Position numbers and translations under genes: made by a program. Positions 44,060-56,170 of a DNA stretch of 64,000 nt are shown one piece after another (within the stretch, counting starts at the first letter, position 1; every line of letters starts with the position of its first letter). Source of the stretch: Cavia porcellus. Its lineage: Eukaryota > Chordata > Mammalia > Rodentia > Caviidae. A model generated the notes under the pieces. That model made no database searches and had not been told where the DNA came from. It saw nothing but the letters and a program-made list of their open reading frames with translations. The DNA lies in the NCBI RefSeq assembly GCF_034190915.1, contig NW_026947500.1:17668501-17732500 (forward strand), read 5' to 3'.

Positions 44060-45300
44060 TTTTTTTTGAAGTCCAGGCCTTCCCATTTTTGTAGTCTATT
44101 TCTCAGTGTTTTTTAAGGCATAGTCCCATGTAGCGAGCGGTTTCTATTTGTTGCAGTTGTTTTGGGTTCACCAGTTGGCACTGAGGGCATCTGAGGCTTA
44201 CAGACTGGGCTAGCTTTGATATTAGCCCCCAGGGATAGCTCGGAAGTTGAGCTGACAGATGTAAGTCTTTTTAAGTGCAAGTAGGCTCTGACAAAGCAGG
44301 TGGGATCAGCAGTAATGTTAGGACTATCTCAATCCTCACTGACTTTATGGCTGCCTTTTGGGTGGCGGTGTCTGCCAAATTATTTTGTATAACAAGGTCA
44401 TCTCCTGCCTAATGGGCTCTACAGCGGATAATAGCCACTCTCCTTGGCATCTAGATGGCAGCCAACAAGTTCAAAATTTTGGGGGCATTTTTAATCTTTT
44501 GACCCCAGAAGTCAATAAGCACCATTCTTGATAAATGGCCCCATGAACATGGGCAGTAACAAATGCATACTTTCACAACTTGAGGCCTCAGTGAGGGCAA
44601 TGAGTTTAGCCCATTGGGCTGATGTTTCTGGCTTCAGTGTTGGTTCTCATAGAATCTGAGAGTGTGTGGTAATGGCAGCTCCCGCGACTTGCTTGCCTTG
44701 ATAGATGTAACTGCTTTCACCAGAGAAATATAAAGGAACTCTGAATAGTGGCTCATCTGTCAAGTCTGGTCCCCAATACAGTCGTGGAGGGGCAAGAAGA
44801 GGCATCATCAGGCAGCAGAGTAGCAGGGTTTGAAGCCACTGTCCTCTTGAAACTGATGGTAGTCAGATCTAGAAGTAATGCCTGATAATGCATGACTTGG
44901 GAGTTGGGCAGCCATCGGTTTGGCAGAGCCTTGATGAGAGTCTCCAGGGAATAGGATTGGAGAATTAAGAGTTTCTGTCCAAAAGTCAATTTTTAAGCCT
45001 CTTTTACCAGGAGGGCCACTGAGGAGATTACCCACAGACAGGGTGGCCATTCGGTTGTCACATAATCAAGTCTCTTGGAAAGATAGGCAACAGGTCTCTG
45101 CCAGGGTCCCAGATTCTGGATCAGTCCTATGGCTCCTAGAAATTTTTGCACTTGCCTTTAGTCACAGTGACTGGAATCTGTTGGATGGCTTGCATCCACT
45201 GGGAGGAAAGAGTCTTATTTTTGTTTATGGAGAGTCTAACAACCAATGTAGTCTTTCTGCCCAGCAGAAACTTCTTAAGCCTGGTCTTTAAGGTCCTCCC
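44060..45300 (-). pseudogene. RT end, RNase H and integrase zinc domain remnants
   Basis: Minus-strand pieces include [10 protein letters not shown] and WPPCL (connection domain, about 45020-45090), LLDLTTISFKR (about 44860), RCRAH and GDDLVIQNNLADT (RNase H end, about 44375-44430) and CPQCQLVNPKQLQ (integrase zinc site, about 44155-44195). Stops and frameshifts separate them. Confidence 0.7.
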
Positions 45301-46200
45301 AGTTGCTTAAATATATTTTAAGCAAACTCTAATAACTGACTGAAATGCATTTTCTTAAATCTCTCAAACTTTTGCAATTTTTGTCTAATGTCTGGGACTG
45401 ACTGAGTTACAAAGGCAATATTAATGACCCTTGCAATTTTAGGTGCTACTGGTGTATAAATGTGATAGGCCTTTTGCAATCTTTTCAGAAAACCATGAGG
45501 GAGACTTATTAGCCAATTATCTCATCTCTGCTATCTTGGGCAAATTGGTGGGTTTTCTGGGGTGCCCTAATGGCTACCGAGAACAACTGGCGATACTGGG
45601 GAACCTCCTCACCTCTGGCTGTTCACTTGGGGTGGGACAAAAGAAAAACATGGTTCTGGCATTCCGGATCAGAGGGCAGGCTTCATCTGGATGGCACACT
45701 GCTTTTTGTCCCAGGGTGCCACATGGCAGGCCATTGTTTTATTGAAATTACATACTTAACAAAAAGGGCTTTTTCATAGGTAACAAAATTAATTGTGCTG
45801 CATAATCTCCCAGATGTTCATAGCACATGTAAAAACTTGTATTTTATCTCTATAATCACCAATCACATTAGGTACAATAGTTATTTCTTTTAAATTTAGA
45901 TCGACTTTTTTCAGTGCAAGACGAATTGTTCTTTTTTTTTTAGCAATCAAAATCTCAACTGTCTTTATAATCTATAGCATTTTTGGAAATTTCCCTCCCC
46001 CAAACTCACAGTATGGTAAATTATCCTGTTGGGCTCTTTGCTCTTGATAGCCATGCCACAGAAAGAAAGCATTTTACTTTTTTTTGCTTTTTAGACAACA
46101 TTAAAACCTTTAACAAAATCTTTGAAGTGACCTTTTTAGTAGTCTAAAACATATTTAAACAAGGCGCCACAAAAGACAGGACCAACATTAAAGACACAAA
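45300..46200 (-). other. Unassigned interior of the class I provirus
   Basis: Expected to hold gag, protease and RT remnants, but no domain could be recognised with confidence. Confidence 0.5.
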
Positions 46201-46350
46201 CAAAGGTTGTTTTGTGCACAGTTTGGTGAGCTAAAGGAAATAATTTTCCTGCAACAGAAATGGGCAACGAGCTCCCAAGTTAGTAACAAATTCAAACAGG
46301 CAGACAATTCCAAAGTACAAAAACACCGAACATAAATACACACAGGCAAA

Positions 46351-46568
46351 AGGCCCCAAAGTTACGGACGGGCTGAAGCCCCAAACGGGCCAAAGACCCA
46401 CACACATGGGCTGAAGCCCCACATTACAAATGGGCGATAGCCCCTAGATTCAAGTGCAGAAGGAGCCCTAGCTCATCTGCAGTCATTGCATGCATCCAAT
46501 TACAAATGGGCAAAAACCCCCACATGGGCCAAAGCCCAAACAAAGTTACAAATGGGCCCCAAAAGCCC
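46351..46568 (-). repeat. Iterated GGGC...GCCC hairpin motifs in the proviral leader
   Basis: Seven copies of gggcNNNAgcccc-type short inverted repeats on the plus strand: 46370 gggctgaagcccc, 46387 gggccaaagaccc, 46408 gggctgaagcccc, 46432 gggcgatagcccc, 46508 gggcaaaaacccc, 46526 gggccaaagccc, 46554 gggccccaaaagccc. They lie between the PBS and the coding region. Confidence 0.85.
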
Positions 46569-46966
46569 TAAAATACAAAAGAGGGGAAAAGGCACCCAGA
46601 AGTTGTAGAGAACAAAAGACATGAGACAAGACAGGACTACACAAAGACACAAAAAAAACCACCAGTACTGGTAAAAATTAAAACAACCTTTCTCTGGCAA
46701 AATAAATGAATTTAGGCTGGCTTCCCTTCACCTTCCAATATCTAATTGGAGAGCAGCCCTGCTGGGGTCCAAGATCCAAATGAGTCAAGAGACTCCAAAA
46801 CAAATGATCTAGGATTCCCAACAAGGATCCAACCTCCCAAGTTTGAGGGCGTCCCCTCCTAAACAAAATTAAGACTTCGTGGTACCACTTTACTTTAAAT
46901 GGGAGCCTCCAATACTTTCTCTTAGTGAATCAGTCCTCAGAAATTGAGTTGGTGGGCTGTTATTCC

Positions 46967-46984
46967 ATCCCGGATGAGCCCCCA
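46967..46984 (-). promoter_or_regulatory. Primer-binding site, tRNA-Pro type
   Basis: Minus strand TGGGGGCTCATCCGGGAT, two bases inside the 5' LTR; one base from the usual gammaretroviral Pro PBS. Confidence 0.92.
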
Positions 46985-46986
46985 AA

Positions 46987-47318
46987 TGTAGTGGTCCCCT
47001 GCTTCCTGAGGTATGAAGGAGCTGGAGAAAATAATTTGGAAACAAAAAAATTATTAAAGCACACGCCTGGCGACATAGCCTCCAGTAGCCAATATGGAAG
47101 ACTGCATGCCTAACAACTAAAGGGCAGGGTTTTTAATCCTGTAAAACCACAAACAGCTGCTGGTCTTCACAATGCAGGGGGGTGGAGTTTGCGGCGCACT
47201 ACAGAACAGGAACGCTGTGGTTACATTTCTTGGGAAGAAAAAGGTTCAGGTGGGCTAACAAGCAAGTTTAGATTAGGCAAACATCTGCTTTTAGAGTTAC
47301 CTCTGATAGGTTACAACA
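46987..47318 (-). repeat. 5' LTR of the class I provirus
   Basis: Minus strand TGTTGTAACC to CCACTACA. A 4-bp loss relative to the 3' LTR turns AATAAATAATT into AATAATT, removing the polyadenylation hexamer. A TATA-like GGATTAAAAACCC is seen. Confidence 0.92.
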
Positions 47319-47380
47319 ATCACCATGTGACGTAAGTAGTGTTTCTGATGGAGAGAAAAAGGCTTTAAAGTTTTCCTTTT

Positions 47381-47490
47381 GGGGTTGGGGATGTAACTCA
47401 ATGACAGAACTCTCCCCATGCATGTGGAAGTCTCTGGGTTCGAGCTTCATCACCACAAAAATAAAAGAATAAATAAATAATAAATAAACA
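47381..47490 (+). repeat. ID SINE with AAATA-type tail
   Basis: 'ggggttggggatgtaactca' to 'gggttcgagcttcatcacca', then an A-rich AATAAAT tail. Confidence 0.85.
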
Positions 47491-47839
47491 AATCAGAAGT
47501 ATTTCTTTTTGTGGTGAAGGAAGATATAAACAGGAGAAAACAATGAACAGAATTAGAACTATTACTAGTAAAACTTCCCAGAAAAAATAGAAAAGAATTT
47601 CTTCTTCCCCTGGAAGTAAAATAATAACAATTAGAAAAATAACACAAAGGTAGAGTGGGGGGAAATGAAGAGAGTGGTCTACAGTCTCCCTTATCCTTGT
47701 GGGGAGTCATAGTCTCCACTGATGTGACTTTAGAGCTCTTGTTGCTATTGGCAACTTGGCAGGATCACTTTACAAAGCAATCCGCAGTAAATATCCTTTA
47801 CAGTATAGCTGTGTGCTCTAATCTAAGATAAGCATTTTA

Positions 47840-48015
47840 ATGCGTATCATTTCACTCAGTTTCACACTGATGCCATAGGAGGGGCACCCTGAGGTGTCCC
47901 CTTTTACAGATGGTGTTCTGAGAGATTAAGTTAAGAGCCCAAGAGCACACAATTAAGGGAGGTGGTACTGGGATTTGAACCCATGGAGGATTGGGAGACT
48001 CTTGTCCTTTAACTC
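47840..48015 (+). repeat. MIR element
   Basis: 'cccttttacagatggtgttc', 'gagcacacaattaaggga' and 'ctgggatttgaacccatgg' follow the MIR core order. Confidence 0.75.
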
Positions 48016-48019
48016 TGAT

Positions 48020-49435
48020 AACTGTATTCATATTTATCTACGTTGGAGACTTTAAGAGCAAGACTAACAAAAAAAACCGACATGGTTTGATTGTTCGATT
48101 ATTGGCATGTGTGAAAAAGAAAACATAAAGAATGAATAGGAGGCAGAGGCCGCCTACAGGGAGTGTAAAACAACCTGCTTCCATTTGGAAGTCAAAAGAA
48201 GAGGAAAATAAAACCGAACAGCTAGAGACGGATGTTACAAAACGCACAGGTATGGAGATACTGACTAACCTGACCGGCAGCTCTCTGTGCCCCTGCTCCC
48301 TGTTGCTCTCAGTTTCGGGAAAATTTAAATTACCTTGTGTGATGGGCAGGACTGGGTGTCCCTAACGTTTCTGTGTTGAAGTCGGAAGCATCAGGACTTC
48401 TGCTTGGCTAGGCTTTACGAAGGTCATCATTACGATGGCCCAGAGTGAAAAGCAATCAGGAAGAGAAAAGCACGAGTGGGAGTGGATGCCACCTACGAGC
48501 TGAGCAGGGAAGGCTCGGGTGAGCCAGCCCTGCTGAGCACTTGACCTTGGGCGAGAGTGTCCAGAGCTGTGAGAAGGGGAATGTCTACAGCTGCAGCCAC
48601 TGCCCGTGGAGCTGCCACGGCGGTGCTCGGACACTCAAGCACCTTGCATCTGCGTGTACTGGTGAGGCCCAGGGCCACCAGAGGGCAGTCCCTGAATCTC
48701 CGCATCCTCTGCCACCCTCACCTTGCCCTTTGCCACACCACTGGGTCTCACAGCTCTGTGAAAGGGCTCATACTCACGCACTCCTGAGCACCAGCACCTT
48801 GTAGGAGGCGGGCTGTGACCACAGTGATGGCCACCGCTTAGTCTACGGTAATAATCAGGAGCCAGCAAGAACATGTCCTCGAGGTGCGGTGATGGCTCCA
48901 TGCTCCTGTCATCCATCGGAGCCAGGCAGCTGCAGGCTCTCTGAATTCATATCACGCTGAATTCATATCATGCCTCGTCATCGAAAAGACAATTTGAGAT
49001 GTTGTCATGAGCTCCTGGGCACGCCGGGGGCCTCGCGCTGTGGAGCTGGCCACTCTGCACAGCCTCCACAATGCTGAGGAGGAATCAGCAGGGACCCTGG
49101 CTGTGCCTGCTTGTCCTGCGAGCTGTGTTGTTTGAGAAAGCACTGAAGCACAGGGGTCCTTGGCAGTCCTGGAAACAAACAAAAACCCTCTTTCCTTTTC
49201 CTGCTCCAGCTGCGTGACATGAGAGCCTTGCTCTTCAGTGGGGCTGCGTCGTGGGTCAACACCTGCAGCTCATGAGTTCCTCAGTCAGCAGACGCTCTGC
49301 TGTCACCCTCTGGAAAGTCTTAACAAGTTCGATCAAAGAGTCGGGGTTCTCGCCTAGCAGTGGGTCACACAAGTTAGGTGGCTACCTAAGAGACAAGTAT
49401 GTCTCAGCAAAGAAGGGAATACACCTCTGATCATT
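48020..49435. other. Unassigned intergenic sequence
   Basis: GC-richer block (48400-49300) with overlapping open frames on both strands but no recognised domain or splice-site-bounded exon. Confidence 0.5.
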
Positions 49436-49439
49436 CCCT

Positions 49440-49870
49440 GAAAGAAGCCAGTCTGCCAAGGCTATGCTTTATGTGGTTCCCATTCTCTGACTTTTGAGAA
49501 ATTGGTGATGGTAGAAAGGTCAGTGACTGCCAGGGCATGGTGGGCAGGAAAGGATGAACAGACAGAGTTCTGGGGTGTTCTGGGCAGTGACACCGTTCTG
49601 TAGGGTCCTGCGGTAGCAGAGAGGTCATTTGTCCAAACGCACAGGGTGTGCAGTTCCAAGAGTGAACCCTCAGGGAAGCTGTGGGCTCTGCATGACCGTG
49701 ATGTGGGGGAACTCCTGGGGGAACTCTGAGGGTGGGGGCTGTGTATGAGATGGGAGAGATTTGGGGGGCATGTAGGAAGTCTCTGTACTTCCTATTCAAT
49801 TTTGCCATGAACACAAAAAATGCTCTAAAGATACAGTCCGAAAGAGAATTTTAAAAGAATAAATAAAAAA
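49440..49870 (+). mobile_element. Ancient L1M 3' end
   Basis: 'ctctgtacttcctattcaat', 'tttgccatgaacacaaaaaa', 'tgctctaaagatacagtc' follow the 3' UTR ending common to old mammalian L1M families, then an A-rich tail. Confidence 0.6.
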
Positions 49871-49889
49871 TGCATCCATTTTAAAATTG

Positions 49890-51550
49890 CAGGAGCGCAC
49901 ACACCAGTGAGGGCCCGGAAAGCAGTGTGAGGCTTGCTGGGCCCGGTGTGTACATGCTTGACTCTGATGCCCTTCTCCTTGGTTCTCTTGGCCTCGGGGA
50001 ATCAGTGCTGTTCCCTCAGATGGGGCCATGCTGGCGGGGAAGCCCGAGGCCTGTGCCTATCACATCTCACCTTGCTGCCCACTCTGCCCTCCAGGTGGAC
50101 CAGAGCCTTTCCAAAGGATGAGATGCACCTTCCCGAGGACTATTGTTTTGTATTAAATGTGAGTTTGCCAGAATAAACATGAGATGTCTTGTTTGTTTTT
50201 AACAGACATTTTTTCCTTTGTGTGGCTCCTGTTGCTAAGAAGGAGTTTACGCTGCCTCCAGCGCTGGCTTTGCAGGGTGTTGTCTGCAACAGGGAAATGT
50301 GTGCTTCACATTTGAGAAGAAATCCAGACACACTGCCTTGCAAATTTCCTGGTCTCCAGCCACCAGTGATTTATTTACGTCCTTGATTAAAGCTTGGCTT
50401 CCACGTTGGTTTCTCATGAGACAAATGCTTGCTCTCAGCTTCTAGAAGCCTGGGCTTCTCCACCATTCAATCATGTGTGATGACCTCATCCTGTCGTCTG
50501 CTCAGGGAGGGAAACCAATCCTGTGTGCAGAGACATGCGGGGGAGCCTGGCTCCCATTTCCTGATGTGCAGGGAATCGGGCGGGCTGATGCTGTAGCTGG
50601 GAGCTGGGAGCCGCTCAGAGCTGGGAGCTCCGTTTCAGCAGGAAGTGCCGAATCAGCACAAAGAATGCAAATGTCTCCTGAATCTTAACCAAAGGACGAG
50701 TTTCAAATGCTGTGGAATCATGCAGTAGCCTTTGGACAGAAAAGCAAGCAAGCCGTAAATGCACTGGCAGCAGGGGAGCCTGTTTTCCAGGCTGGGTGGT
50801 TTGTATTGCCAGGAGCAGAGAAAGCGCAAGGTTATGCTGGTGAGTTGGGGGATAGCTGTGGGTAAGTCGCTATATCTGGCTGTGTGTGCAGAGGGTCTTG
50901 GCCTTTGTAGTCAGCCAGGCCTTGATGGTATCACGTGGGCACTTCGGGGGGGAAAAAAGGTAAATCTGACCTTGACTTCTCCCTGTCTTATTGTCCCCAA
51001 CACGCCGAGAAGAGACCATTCACACAGAAATGTCTGGGGTTGAGAGCCTCAAAGTTTGTGAACAGCCAGCTGTCTCGTCTGATGCCCAGGGGCTGCCTCC
51101 TGGTGAGCGCAGTGTTTTCCAGATCTTGCTGGGAGGCTCTACTGCTTCCCACTGACCATGTGACAATGGAGAAACACCTGTCCCCAGGGCTCACCTTCCC
51201 CATCTGCATAGCAAGAAGGTAGCTTCTACAGCACCTGCCTGATCGAACACTTGAAGACACTGAGATGCTTGGGACCAGTGGGTTACAGCCACAGCAATTC
51301 CAGGGTCCCTGCCGTGCTAGAGGAGCTGAGTCAGGAGAGCTCGTGGGACTGAAGATCTGGGGCAGCTCTGAACACTCCATGGGCAGTGGACTTTCCTTGT
51401 TTTTATTTTCTCAGCCTTGCAGCCCTCATTACTCTTCTGAACAGATTGATACCTGTTATCTGTTCAGTGCTTTAAATTCCATTCCCTAGGGTTCTAAATA
51501 CTATTAATAAAGCTACTCACCACAGGAACTTTATAAGCATCAACCCAGGA
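49890..51550. other. Unassigned intergenic sequence
   Basis: No gene or transposon recognised; open frames up to 130 codons have no motif. Confidence 0.5.
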
Positions 51551-51559
51551 ATTAAGCTA

Positions 51560-52480
51560 AAAAAAAAAAAAAAAGAAAAGAAAAGAAGACATTTAAATAA
51601 GATGTAACCCCAGACATCCAGGCACCAAAGATAAACCCAGGGGGCCATGAGGTGGGACAATTCAAAAGCCCCCTCCTGGCCTCTCTGAGGTGGTAACAAC
51701 AAAGCAATTGGATAGGCTCCAGAAAAAGTCAAATCAGAAATAATCTCTCAGGTAACAGAGATGGTGACCACAGTGAAAACCATGCTTGGTGACTCTATAG
51801 CAGACACAAATAAAAAAAAAAAATAGAGGAGCTCAGGGGAATGAAGGAAACCATGAATGCTCAACACAGGAAAGAAATGGAACCCATAAAACAGACTCAA
51901 GCAAATGTCGAGGAATTTACAAATTCCACTGAAAGTATCCACAGTACTATAAACCGATGTTAGGACAGAATCTCAGATGTACAGGACAGCCTGTGGTTAG
52001 TGATCATGAAAAGAAAGATTTCTTAAAAATAACAAGGAACCATGAGAAATAAAAAAAAAAAGAATCAATCCAGCAGCTGATGGATAATGCAAAGAAGAAT
52101 AACATAAGATCAGAGCCAAGGAAAAAGCAGGAGATAGCACAAATGATATGAAAAACCTGTTAACAGACATCATGGCAGAAAACTGTCCTGGTAGAAAAAA
52201 GAATTTGATATAAAGATAAGTGAGGCATACAGAACTCCAGATAGCCATGATAAAAAAAGATCTACAGCAAGGTATACCATAGTCAGGATTCTAGAAATTC
52301 GACACAAGAGCCATATAGTAAAAGCTGTTAGAGAAAAGAAACAAATCACCCACCAAGGAAAGCCCATCACAGCAGACTTCTCAGCAGAATCCTCAAGCCA
52401 AGGAGAGCTTGGTGCGAAGTGTGTCAGTCCCTAAAAGAAAACACTGAATGGTGACAGTACTGTAATAAAATTGCCATCAT
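51560..52480 (+). mobile_element. Ancient HAL1 / L1 ORF1 fossil
   Basis: A-rich sense strand. Broken frames hold ORF1p signatures near 52220-52400: 'gtgaggcatacagaactcca', 'agagaaaagaaacaaatcac' and 'aaagcccatcacagcagact' (KPITADFSAE). It shows no ORF2 downstream before 52480, as in HAL1. Much older than the elements at 16685 and 56756. Confidence 0.65.
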
Positions 52481-52806
52481 CTCTGCTCTTACACATGAGG
52501 TTCAAACTGTATCTGGGCCTGAGTGGCTTTGGCAGACTTGAGGGAAATAAAGCTAAGAAGATTTGTTTTGATAGCTTCTAATCGATGACTATAGCAATGG
52601 AGAACCAGGCAGGGGACACAGGAAAATGACTTTCTCCCATGACTTCAGAGCATGGTCCCAGGACTCAGGTCCCTGCAGTGTTCCTCTTCCTCCGCTGCTT
52701 CTTTCCTGACGTCTTTTTTCCTTGCCATTCAAGTTAAGATAGTTACACTTCTAATTTCTCTGAGTTTGCTGAAGAGAAAGATCTGTGCTGGTATTGTTTG
52801 GGCAGT

Positions 52807-53162
52807 TGAATGGGTGACTGGGTGTCATGGTTTATGTCTGTGTCCGCCAGCCCTCAAGAGTTTGAATTGTGCATTTGTTATTCATTCATTGTCTAGTGCT
52901 TGGGTTGTGTCAGTGCTCCACCCACAGAGGGGTGGAGCCAGGATGTGATGTAATGGCAGGAAGAAGATGTGCCTTTCTCTTTGCTGGTTCGAGCTTGCCG
53001 TTTGCAGCTGCCATGAACGGCGGTCCAGCCATGCCTGCCTGTCTTGGAGCCAACTGAGTGTGGACTGAAACCTCCAAAAACTATAAGAAATAAACCTTTC
53101 CTTTCCCAACATTGGGCTTCAGGTATTTTGCCTCAGCAATGAGTAAAAAGTAACTGAGACAC
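52807..53162 (+). mobile_element. hAT-like (URR1-type) fossil
   Basis: It ends 'aagaaataaacctttccttt', 'caggtattttgcctcagcaa', 'gtaactgagacac', the inverted counterpart of the start seen at 2546. Confidence 0.4.
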
Positions 53163-53689
53163 TGGGTGACAATGCGCAGTGTAGGTACCATTGTTGCCCC
53201 CTGATTGACGTGCTTTGAAATTTTGGTGTAGTTTTTTTCTTCTTTTTTTCTCTTTCCTTTAATCTTCAAACAAAAAGGATTTTTAAAAAATGATTTCACA
53301 GCTCTCAAAGTAGCAAAACCTCGTAAACATCAGGCTCTGTCTTCAGTGGACCCATGTAGCCACACCCAGAACTATGCTAATTCCAGGTAGTGACTAAATT
53401 ATTGCCATACTCCCTTAATCCCAGTATCAGACTCTAGATCCAGCCATTTTCCAAAAGTCCCACTGATGGGTGCACTAGGCTTTGGAGGGGACATTCAGAC
53501 AGAATCTGTAAGAGGACCCCCTGCTGCCAGGCACCAGCACATAGTGGCCAGAACTCGCTCCTTACAGAGAGCTTGCCTGGAAGGATTTGCTGTAACAGTG
53601 CTTTACCTCCTGGTTTTGGAAATCAAGACCTCTAGTTCTCAAAGGCAGGCGAAGCCTCCCTTTTGAAAGGAGACACAGGGCTCCCTTCG

Positions 53690-54000
53690 GAAGGCTCTGT
53701 CTCTGGAGTGGTCTAGTTTGTCTTTTGTGACCATTTTGATTTGGGAAACAGCCGGAAGTAGCCATATGATGCCAGATGCAGTGACTAAAGGGGACAAGGC
53801 GGCATCGTGATGTTTGCACAAGCACCACGCTCTCATCCACCAAGGCAGCTGGTTAGTTACCAGGCTTTTGTCTGACAGACATTGGTGTAAATCTTTTGAC
53901 TTGGGCCAGAGCATCAAGACAGTCACAAAAAGACACAAAAGAAAGCTCTCAAAACTGCTTCAGAAACTGGCAAGAACAGTAAATGTGTTCAAAACAAGGG
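53690..54000 (+). repeat. Ancient repeat of unresolved family, shared with 61990
   Basis: 'tttgtgaccattttgatttg' and 'aactgcttcagaaactggca' match 'gatggtcattttgacttcca' and 'aactgcttcagaaagcagca' in the same order at 62100-62330. Confidence 0.4.
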
Positions 54001-54412
54001 AAGGGTCTGAGGGGGGCTCATGGCGATGTGCCTCACACAGTAAAGACTCATTTTTACTTAGACCTTCGCTGTGTTTGGGTCACACCACGTATATATTATC
54101 CAAGGCTTGGATGAGGCCTGGTACCGTTCACTCACTAGCTCAAGCCAAGAAAGATAAGTTAATCTCTGAAGCAAAAAGCACTGGACTAATTTCAAATCCT
54201 GCTGCTTTGATCCAGGAAGCAACATCAGTGAAGAAGACATCGGGCAGTTCGGGGATGGTATTTATGTTCTGTAGAAGGGACAGTTCACCAGGTTGATAAA
54301 TAAGACCTAAGATTCGTCCAGCTACAGACACAAGATCCGAGATTATAGGGCCAGTTTGTGATGTATGAAGGGCACAATTACATCTATTAAAAATGTTTAA
54401 AAAGCTTGCTTC

Positions 54413-54615
54413 TGGTGTGCGATAGTTTGATATAGCAGAAAAAGCAGCACTTTGAAGTCAGACATACTGAAGTTCATTCACACTGAGGTGTTCACTAGAT
54501 AGGTGGGCACACTGGCCTCTGAATGGCTGCATTTACCATTAAATGGGCTGAATAACGGCATCCAGGGACATTGCTGTCGCGAGGATTAAGCGAGCTAATG
54601 CATACTGCATACGCC
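54413..54615 (+). repeat. MIR element
   Basis: 'gcactttgaagtcagacata', 'attaaatgggctgaataacg', 'cgaggattaagcgagctaat', 'gcatactgc' follow the MIR consensus order. Confidence 0.8.
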
Positions 54616-54819
54616 CACCCCACCACCAACCAGCATTTAGCGTCCAATCTCCCAGCCCAGAATCTCAGTGTTGTCTGTGTGATCTCGCACCCACGCTGTC
54701 TCCCCTTCCCAGCAGACACCTCTTTAGCTCCTGCAGCAGGAAGTGGCTCAGCTCTGCACCCCTAGTGCCTGGTGCCTCCCTGCCTCCTGACCCAGCTGGG
54801 GTGGTCACCTTTCTGTCTC

Positions 54820-55130
54820 TGAGGAAACACTGAAGGTAACTAACTTACAAAGAGAAAAGGCCTATTTTGGCTCACAGTTTGGAGGATCCAGTCCATGGTT
54901 GGTTGCCCTTCTTGTGTTGTACCTGTGTCAGATGCGAGGGAGCACATAGCACAGGGAAAGCATTCACTTCATCATGAGCCAGGGAGCCGAGGAGAGAGGC
55001 AGAGATCTGGGTCCCACAGTCCCTGTAAAGGGCACATCTCCAATGACCCAAGGACACCCACGCTTCCAACTCCTGCAGACACCATCTTCTTCCTTTTGGA
55101 CCTCCCTGGGAAGCAGAGCTTAACGCAGAG
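54820..55130 (+). mobile_element. hAT-like (URR1-type) fossil
   Basis: 'acttacaaagagaaaaggcc', 'tattttggctcacagtttgg', 'agggcacatctccaatgacc' parallel the 2546 copy. Ends not resolved. Confidence 0.35.
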
Positions 55131-55476
55131 GCCACAGGAGGACTCTCAGTACCCAACCCAAGTTTCTAGGGAGAGCTCCACCCAGGATGCCGCCAGTCTG
55201 CCTGCCTGGAGCTTCTGTCATCGCTATCAGCTGTGATCTGGAACCTGCAGAAGGTGTCACAGTCCTTTCCATCTCCTCTCACTAACTATCACAGCGCCTG
55301 GGCACAGGTCACACATGGGATCCTCACTGTCATAGCCCACTGTGCTCCCAGGCTGACGCAGCATAGCTGAGTGACAGATAAAGTGCATTTAGAGGCCGGG
55401 AGGGTCCTACAAATAGAGGAGATCAGCCAAGAGCCAGGACACTTGTGACCTGCTTACGCCTTGTTTGCCTTATAGG

Positions 55477-55625
55477 TTTTTTTTTTTTTTTGATGTGGTC
55501 TCGATATGTAATCAGGCTGGCCTTGAACCCACTATCTAGCCCTGGCTGGTCTTGAACTCCTGGCAACCCTTCTGCCTCGGCCTCCTGAGTGCTGAGATTA
55601 CAGGTGTGCACTCCCATGCCTGGCT
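55477..55625 (-). repeat. B1 SINE
   Basis: A T-run, 'gatgtggtctcgatatgtaa', the duplicated 'caggctggccttgaaccc' and 'ctggctggtcttgaactcct', then 'gtgctgagattacaggtgtg'. Confidence 0.9.
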
Positions 55626-55825
55626 TGCTGGCTTTCTTCGTATTTTGACACAGTCCATTTATTAAATGTAAATTTAATTCTACTGCACAAAATTCTCTCT
55701 TTTCAACTTTCCTTACCAAGATATTTTCCTTTCCTCTCTCTTCACTAGATGGCTTTCCCCACCTGCTTTATGTCTTGTTTTTAATTTCCTTTCTTAAATT
55801 TACATTTTGGAAATACTTTTCCATT

Positions 55826-56000
55826 TTTTTCCAGTACTGGGAATTGAATCCAGGGCCTTCACACTTAGCTATATCCCTAACCCATTTTCTAGTTTTTATT
55901 TCAAAACAGGGTCTTAACCATCCACTTAACTGTTCAGGCTGTGTTCATCCTCCTGCCTTAGCCCCATAGGCTGCTGGGAAAATAAATGTACACCACGACA
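55826..56000 (-). repeat. ID SINE next to B1 SINE, both antisense
   Basis: ID 55826-55882 ('ccagtactgggaattgaatc', 'agctatatccctaaccc'); B1 55884-56000 ('atttcaaaacagggtcttaa', 'catcctcctgccttagcccc'). Confidence 0.7.
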
Positions 56001-56032
56001 CTTGCAAAATCACCCTTTAAAAAAAATCACCA

Positions 56033-56170
56033 GACTTGCTGGCTGTGGTGCCTGTTATCCCAGCACTCAGGAGACCCAGGCAGAAGGGTTGTGGTGAGTT
56101 TGAGGCCGGTCTGGGCCCCATAGGTGAGTTTAAGGCCGGCCTGTGCTACATAATGAGACCATGTATCAAA
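56033..56170 (+). repeat. B1 SINE
   Basis: 'ttgctggctgtggtgcctgt', duplicated 'gtttgaggccggtctgggcc' and 'gtttaaggccggcctgtgct', 'acataatgagacc', A-rich end. Confidence 0.88.

Larger units (their letters stand above)
42047..47318 (-). mobile_element. Gammaretrovirus-like (class I) endogenous provirus, defective
   Basis: Two LTRs of about 332-335 bp lie at 46987-47318 (5') and 42047-42381 (3'), with a 5-bp target duplication atcac (42042-42046, 47319-47323). Inside, on the minus strand: a tRNA-Pro PBS, a leader with repeated GGGC hairpins, decayed sequence, RT-RNase H connection and RNase H remnants (44330-45050), integrase (43017-44200) and an env transmembrane fragment (42637-42831). The surface subunit is deleted and gag is not recognisable. 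LTRs differ at roughly 7 percent of positions by eye, younger than the provirus at 7460. Confidence 0.9.

Noticed and set aside
46351..46568. CRISPR-like array
   Set aside because: Short palindromes with irregular spacing in a vertebrate provirus leader; no conserved repeat-spacer unit.
53814..54296. 160-codon plus-strand frame
   Set aside because: Starts within an ancient repeat shared with 61990 and shows no protein family; treated as chance or repeat-derived.
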